Origin: CADEED01 sp043747835
GTDB taxonomy: Bacteria > Pseudomonadota > Gammaproteobacteria > Steroidobacterales > Steroidobacteraceae
NCBI GenBank assembly: GCA_043747835.1
Contig: JAYTOK010000091.1
Location: 1-64,000, forward strand
Length of the DNA stretch: 64,000 bases
Direction of reading: 5' to 3'
Within the stretch, counting starts at the first letter, position 1, and the number at the start of each line of letters is the position of its first letter. Of the stretch, positions 60,318-64,000 are shown piece by piece. The notes beneath the pieces were generated by a model. It searched no databases, was not told the origin of the DNA, and saw nothing but the letters and a program-made list of their open reading frames with translations. The position numbers and the translations under genes are program-made.

Positions 60318-60809
60318 TCAATCTCCAGTAGCCAACAGGGTTGCGGTGACGAAGAGGCCGCTGCCGAACACGGCGTGATTCACGAGGCTCTGCAGGCGCG
60401 CGGAGTTGGGCCGCGGCGTGCGGCTCGCGGCTAGACCTGCGCCCATCGCGGGCTGGATCACGAGGAAGGGCGCCAGTACGGTGCCGACACCGACCAGCAG
60501 TGCGGGAATGAGCGTCGGCTGCCGAAGCCAGTGGATGCCGAACATCGCGGGCAGCACACCGGCGAAGGCGATGCCGATCGCGTAGTGCGCGATCCAGCCG
60601 ATCGCGAGTTCTCCCGTGACGCGGGCCGCCTTCGCGATCGCATCGTGACGTGCGTGCCCGCACGCGAGATGCGCGATCCAGCGGCCGACCATGGCGTAGT
60701 TCGGTGGCGCCACGCCGAGCAGCCGCTTGCGCAGCAAGGCCCAGACGTCCGTGGCAGCCGTTGCTCCGGCGCCGATCAACAACACGCGCAACCAATCGTC
60801 CGTGTCCAT
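60318..60809 (-). CDS. DUF2938 membrane protein
   Basis: A 163-residue protein with four hydrophobic segments and the DUF2938 sequence pattern: LLIGAGATAATDVWALL, NYAMVGRWIAHLACGHARHD and IGWIAHYAIGIAFAGVLPAM. AAGGAG lies six bases before the ATG at 60809. It faces the MerR regulator across a SoxR-box-like operator, so its expression is probably switched by that regulator. The reaction or transport role is unknown. Confidence 0.85.
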   Translation of the reverse strand: MDTDDWLRVLLIGAGATAATDVWALLRKRLLGVAPPNYAMVGRWIAHLACGHARHDAIAKAARVTGELAIGWIAHYAIGIAFAGVLPAMFGIHWLRQPTLIPALLVGVGTVLAPFLVIQPAMGAGLAASRTPRPNSARLQSLVNHAVFGSGLFVTATLLATGD

Positions 60810-60852
60810 CACTCACTCCTTGCCTTCGATTCGACCTGCGGCCAGAGTGCCA

Positions 60853-60870
60853 CTTCAAGTCAACTTGAGG
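60853..60870 (-). promoter_or_regulatory. SoxR-box-like MerR operator in the divergent promoter
   Basis: On the reverse strand CCTCAAGTTGACTTGAAG matches the canonical SoxR box CCTCAAGTTAACTTGAGG (recalled) at 16 of 18 positions. It lies within a reverse promoter with TTGACC (60874-60869), a 19-bp spacer and a weak CACTCT -10 (60849-60844). The long spacer is typical of MerR-activated promoters and drives the DUF2938/DUF2798 pair. Confidence 0.65.
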
Positions 60871-60878
60871 TCAAGCCC

Positions 60879-61283
60879 GTGCGGGATCTGGATATCGGCG
60901 AAGTGGCCAGCCGGGCGGGGATTCCCGCCTCGACGCTGCGGTTTTACGAAGACAAGGGCCTCGTCCGGTCGGTCGGCCGGCACGGCTTGCGGCGCCAGTT
61001 CGATCGCGAAGTGCTCGAGCGCCTCGCGTTGATCGCGCTCGGACGCTCCGCCGGATTCTCGCTCGATGAGATCGGGCGCATGTTCGCGCAGGACGGCAAG
61101 GTCCGGATCGATCGGCACCTGTTGCTGGCCAAGGCGGGCGAGCTGGAAGAAACCATTCGCAAGCTCGGAGCCATGCGCGCGGGATTGCTGCACGCCGCGG
61201 CTTGCCGCGCGCCGAGTCACATGGAATGCCCGACGTTTCGCAAGCTGCTGCAGCGGGCGAAGCCGCCGCCGCGTCGCCGCTAG
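60879..61283 (+). CDS. MerR-family transcriptional regulator
   Basis: A 134-residue MerR-type regulator. The helix-turn-helix and wing read LDIGEVASRAGIPASTLRFY, EDKGLVRSVGRHGLRRQF. The effector region is a dimerisation helix followed by AACRAPSHMECPTF near the C terminus, with two cysteines instead of SoxR's four-cysteine [2Fe-2S] motif. The GTG start has GAGG a few bases upstream. It probably controls the divergent DUF2938/DUF2798 pair through the overlapping dyad. Despite the SoxR-like operator it should not carry a SoxR-type iron-sulfur cluster. It abuts the amidotransferase gene tail to tail. Confidence 0.88.
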   Translation: MRDLDIGEVASRAGIPASTLRFYEDKGLVRSVGRHGLRRQFDREVLERLALIALGRSAGFSLDEIGRMFAQDGKVRIDRHLLLAKAGELEETIRKLGAMRAGLLHAAACRAPSHMECPTFRKLLQRAKPPPRRR

Positions 61284-62027
61284 CTAGAGACTTCCCAGCC
61301 GGACTTTCCGCTTCCAGCCCAGCAACTCGATGAACTCGCCGAACACGCGCTCGCTCAGCGTCGAGGCGTGCGGCGAATGCGCGTGCGTGTCGCGCAGGAT
61401 GTGGTCGAGGTGATGGTCGGGTCCGGCGCTCATCGCCTCGCTGCGATATTCCGGCACGTGCAGCCAGCGCTGGATCAGGTGCGCGTCCGCTTCGAGATGG
61501 AACTGCAGCCCGTAGGCGCGATCGCCGTAGCGAAATGCCTGGTTGGGGCAGGTGGGCGTGCTCGCGAGATGCACGGCGCCGGGCGGCAGGTCGAAGGTGT
61601 AGGCGTGCCATTGGAAGACATGCTGATGTTCGCCCAGGTGGCGGCACAGAGGATCCGCGCCCGCGTCGGCCGTGGGATTCAGCGGATACCAGCCGATCTC
61701 GCGCACGGTGTGCGGCCGGACGTTCGCGCCGAGCGCCGCGGCCAACAATTGCGCGCCGAGGCAGATGCCCAGAATCGGAATGCCGCGCGCCAGTGCTTCC
61801 TGGATGGCCGCGATCTCGGTGGTTAGGTGTGGAAAGCGGTCCGCCTGGTCCACGTTCATCGGGCCGCCGAGCACGACGAGACCGTTGTACCGGCTCACAT
61901 CGGGCCGCTGGTCGGGTTGTCGCGAGAAGTTTATGTAACGTATGCGGAAGCCGGCGCGCCGGAGCATCGGGTCGAACACGCCCAGCGGTTCGCGGGCCGA
62001 GTGCTGGAAAACGAGAAGTTTGCGCAT
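61284..62027 (-). CDS. Class I glutamine amidotransferase-like protein
   Basis: A 247-residue class I glutamine amidotransferase. The nucleophile Cys89 lies in PILGICLGAQLLAAALGANV, and the His-Glu pair is in AYGLQFHLEADAH. The N-terminal FQHSAREPLGVFDPMLRRAG and the GLVVLGGPMNVDQADRFPHL segment fit the GMP-synthase-like stand-alone amidotransferases. Such proteins may cut gamma-glutamyl compounds or supply ammonia. The ATG at 62027 gives the family N terminus. It faces the rhodanese-like gene, 80 bp away, divergently. Confidence 0.9.
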   Translation of the reverse strand: MRKLLVFQHSAREPLGVFDPMLRRAGFRIRYINFSRQPDQRPDVSRYNGLVVLGGPMNVDQADRFPHLTTEIAAIQEALARGIPILGICLGAQLLAAALGANVRPHTVREIGWYPLNPTADAGADPLCRHLGEHQHVFQWHAYTFDLPPGAVHLASTPTCPNQAFRYGDRAYGLQFHLEADAHLIQRWLHVPEYRSEAMSAGPDHHLDHILRDTHAHSPHASTLSERVFGEFIELLGWKRKVRLGSL

Positions 62028-62107
62028 TGCGTGCGCGGATTCTGCCAGATCGGGCACTTTTCCCCGAGCGCCGTGTCGGATCCCGTGACCGACACGGAGG
62101 GTTTCCG

Positions 62108-62611
62108 ATGAAGACCAGACTCATGTTCGCGGGATTGTTCTTGTTGGGCGGTCACGGTTGGGCCGCGGAAATCCCCAATCCCCTGATCGACTACCCGGCC
62201 TTCGAGAGCAACGTGCGCGAGGTGGGCAGGGTGCGCAAGGACCGCCGCGTCACCGAGAAGCAGTTCATCCGCATGGCGTCGGACCCGGCGACGATAGTGC
62301 TCGACGCCCGCAGCGCGCGGATGTTCGGGCTGCTGCACATTCGCGGTGCGAAGAACCTGAGCCTTCCCGACATGACGGTTGAAGAACTCGCGAAAGTCAT
62401 CCCGTCGAAGTCGACGCGCGTGCTCATCTACTGCAACAACAATTTCTCGAATGAGCCCGCGGCGTTTCCGTCGAAGGCGATCGAAGCTTCGCTCAACGTC
62501 TACACGTTCAACGTGCTGCACAGTTACGGATACACGAACGTGTACGAGCTCGGCCCTCTGATCGACACTTCGAAGTCGAAGCTCGACTTCGAGCGCGCGG
62601 ACGCAGGTTAG
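62108..62611 (+). CDS. Secreted rhodanese-domain protein
   Basis: A 167-residue exported protein (signal FAGLFLLGGHGWAAE) with a single rhodanese domain (about 50-150): VTEKQFIRMASDPATIVLDA, ARMFGLLHIRGAKNLSLPD and the active-site loop VLIYCNNNFSNEP. The Cys is present, but the loop differs from sulfurtransferases' CRxGxR, so sulfur-transfer activity is doubtful. The gene stands alone between a divergent amidotransferase and a small membrane protein gene. Confidence 0.88.
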   Translation: MKTRLMFAGLFLLGGHGWAAEIPNPLIDYPAFESNVREVGRVRKDRRVTEKQFIRMASDPATIVLDARSARMFGLLHIRGAKNLSLPDMTVEELAKVIPSKSTRVLIYCNNNFSNEPAAFPSKAIEASLNVYTFNVLHSYGYTNVYELGPLIDTSKSKLDFERADAG

Positions 62612-62680
62612 GCGTCCCGCAATCGGGAAATTTCGCGGCGCCCTCTAGGCGGCGGATGATCGTGCGCATATCTTCCGCGC

Positions 62681-63142
62681 ATGAACACTCAATGGATTCT
62701 CCTCGGCGGATTCACGGCCGGGTTAATCGACATCGTCTATCCGACGACGAAAGCCGTGGTGGCCGGCAACTCGCCGCTGCGCCCCTGGCTCGGTGTCGCG
62801 AGCGGGTTGTTAGGCCCGCCGGCGCGCGAGGGTGGCGTCGGCATGGCGGCGCTCGGCGTCTTCCTGCACCTGCTGATCTGCGTCTCCGCGGCGTTCGTGT
62901 TCTATTTTGTAGTCCGCGCATTTCCGTGGTTCGTGAAGCAATGGCTGCTCGCCGGCGTCGTGTTCGGCTTCGGGTTCCTGCTAGTGATGAACTACGTGAT
63001 CCTGCCGCTCTCGCGGATCGGCAAGCCGCTCTATGCCGGCGAAGGCTTTCTCTGGGCGATCGTGGCGCACATCCTGATGATCGGGCTGCCCATCGCGTTC
63101 TGCGTGACGCGCGGAATGAAAAAGGTTCACGTGACGGTGTAA
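62681..63142 (+). CDS. Small polytopic membrane protein
   Basis: A 153-residue protein with four predicted membrane segments: ILLGGFTAGLIDIVYPTTKA, GVFLHLLICVSAAFVFYFVV, WLLAGVVFGFGFLLVMNYVI and AIVAHILMIGLPIAFCVTRG. I do not recognise its family with certainty; it resembles small DUF1440-like proteins. No catalytic motif is visible. The gene is preceded by a 69-bp gap and followed 45 bp later by the hydrolase. Confidence 0.7.
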   Translation: MNTQWILLGGFTAGLIDIVYPTTKAVVAGNSPLRPWLGVASGLLGPPAREGGVGMAALGVFLHLLICVSAAFVFYFVVRAFPWFVKQWLLAGVVFGFGFLLVMNYVILPLSRIGKPLYAGEGFLWAIVAHILMIGLPIAFCVTRGMKKVHVTV

Positions 63143-63187
63143 TCGATCTCTTGCTAGGCTGTCCCGAACAAGCCTCGGGAGACATCG

Positions 63188-64000
63188 GTGAAAGAAGAAA
63201 CTTTCGCGGGCCGCGGCGGCACGAAACTCCATTTGCGATCCTGGCGAGCGGCAATGCCGCGTGCAGTCGTCGTCATCGTCCACGGCGTCAACTCGCACAG
63301 CGGACAATACCTCTGGTCCGGTGAGAGGCTCGCGGCCGCGGGTTTCGCCGTATACGCGTACGACCACCGCGGTCGCGGCAAGTCCGAAGGTCCGCGCTTC
63401 TACATCGACGACATCTCCGACTACACCGAAGACCTCGGCACCGTCGTCGCGCTCGCGAAAGCGCGCGAGCCCGGCCTCAAGATTTTCGTGCTGGGCCACA
63501 GCGCGGGCGGCGTCGTGTCGTGCACCTGGGCGCTCGATCACCAGAAGGAAATCGCGGGCTTCATCTGCGAGAGCTTCGCGTATCGCGTCCCGGCCCCCGC
63601 GCTAGTGCTTTCGATCGTCAGGTTCCTGGGGAAGGTCGCGCCGAAGCTGCCCGTGCTGACGCTCAAGATGAAGGACTTCACGCGCGACCCGCAGGCGCTC
63701 GCCGCGCTCGACGCCGATCCGCTCACGCTCAGAGAAGTTCAGCCCGCGCGCACGGTGGCGGCATTGCTCGATGCGACCGATCGCATGACGCGCGAGTTCA
63801 GCACGCTGACGCTGCCATTGCTGATCGTCCACGGAACGCTCGACAAGGCGACCGTGCCCGCGGGTAGTCAGTTCTTCTACGACAACGCCGGCTCGAAGGA
63901 CAAGACGCTGAAGCTCTACGAAGGGCACTTCCACGATTTGCTCAACGACCTCGGCAAGGAACAGGTCCTTGCCGAAATCGTCGGCTGGATCGACGCGCGC
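63188..64000 (+). CDS. Alpha/beta hydrolase (monoacylglycerol-lipase-like), 3' end cut by window
   Basis: 271 residues without stop; the window ends inside the gene. A GTG start at 63188 with GGGAG upstream opens VKEETFAGRGGTKLHLRSW. The oxyanion region RAVVVIVHGVNSHSGQYLW, the DHRGRGKSEGPRFYIDDISD segment, the nucleophile IFVLGHSAGGVVSCTWAL and the acid in LLIVHGTLDKATVP match the monoacylglycerol-lipase/lysophospholipase family. The catalytic His lies in LYEGHFHDLLNDLG. It probably hydrolyses acylglycerols or lysolipids. The remaining residues are beyond position 64000. Confidence 0.9.
   Translation, partial: MKEETFAGRGGTKLHLRSWRAAMPRAVVVIVHGVNSHSGQYLWSGERLAAAGFAVYAYDHRGRGKSEGPRFYIDDISDYTEDLGTVVALAKAREPGLKIFVLGHSAGGVVSCTWALDHQKEIAGFICESFAYRVPAPALVLSIVRFLGKVAPKLPVLTLKMKDFTRDPQALAALDADPLTLREVQPARTVAALLDATDRMTREFSTLTLPLLIVHGTLDKATVPAGSQFFYDNAGSKDKTLKLYEGHFHDLLNDLGKEQVLAEIVGWIDAR

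Noticed and set aside
1..64000. A CRISPR array, prophage or integrated mobile island.
   Set aside because: I found no array of spaced direct repeats, integrase, transposase, phage structural gene or flanking direct repeats; codon use looks uniform apart from the AT-rich yjjJ promoter.

Overview
This is a GC-rich, gene-dense stretch of a chromosome from a free-living Gram-negative bacterium. The gene content points to an aerobic environmental gammaproteobacterium of the Steroidobacter/Xanthomonadales type: two large TonB-dependent receptors, secreted hydrolases with N-terminal signal peptides, lipoproteins, a BlaI/BlaR1 pair, LytTR signalling, FCD-type GntR and IclR regulators, and a pectate lyase. 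The order-level assignment is an inference from gene content. I saw no rRNA, tRNA, CRISPR array, IS element, integrase or phage gene, so this looks like ordinary chromosome with a few decayed genes.

Layout. 1-6.1 kb: start of an HNH/DUF222 gene, a VOC protein, a blaI-blaR1 pair with a dyad operator, and an amidohydrolase / LytS-like kinase / LytTR regulator operon with AlgR-like direct repeats in its promoter. 6.1-10.6 kb: a decayed GyrI-like gene, then a translationally coupled photolyase-like / CorA-like / sirtuin operon. 10.6-17.9 kb: a TonB receptor broken by an in-frame TGA, a gluconolactonase-like protein, an alpha/beta hydrolase and an exported catalase-peroxidase. 17.9-23.6 kb: a membrane-lipid-like cluster (polytopic membrane protein, phosphatidylserine decarboxylase, membrane-anchored class III aminotransferase, Mpo1-like protein, glycosyltransferase, PmtA-like methyltransferase). 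23.6-34.5 kb: a second TonB receptor, a lipoprotein, a MltB-type transglycosylase, a lipoprotein esterase, a serine hydrolase coupled to an S9 peptidase, and an NmrA-like protein.

34.5-44.6 kb: two small genes, a response regulator / FecR-LysM / CHASE2-kinase operon, a TRIC-like channel, a solitary YjjJ (HipA-family) gene behind an AT-rich promoter with evenly spaced CTAG boxes, and a GST / dipeptidase / DUF1579 operon. 44.6-50.7 kb: carbohydrate-linked genes (secreted beta-helix protein with its own FCD regulator, CE1-like esterase, IclR regulator, MBL-fold lipoprotein). 50.7-57.1 kb: an oxidoreductase remnant, a YtrA-type GntR / ABC ATPase / ABC-permease-hydrolase fusion operon, and a secreted protein with a metzincin-type zinc motif. 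57.1-64 kb: pectate lyase, leucine-rich-repeat-like protein, a DUF2798/DUF2938 pair opposite a MerR regulator with a SoxR-box-like operator, a glutamine amidotransferase, a rhodanese-like protein, a small membrane protein and a lipase running off the end.

How the genes may work together. A 19-bp motif upstream of the broken TonB receptor recurs (17/19) upstream of the FCD regulator 36 kb away. This suggests that one regulator links sugar-acid uptake and oxidation genes with the beta-helix polysaccharide gene. The least familiar units are the ABC permease fused to an alpha/beta hydrolase, the photolyase/CorA/sirtuin operon, the lipid-like cluster, and a two-copy family of about 60-residue proteins sharing a HDYRxALQGAxxWLGxRYLLAEP core. 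All functions are read from sequence motifs by eye; no database search was possible.
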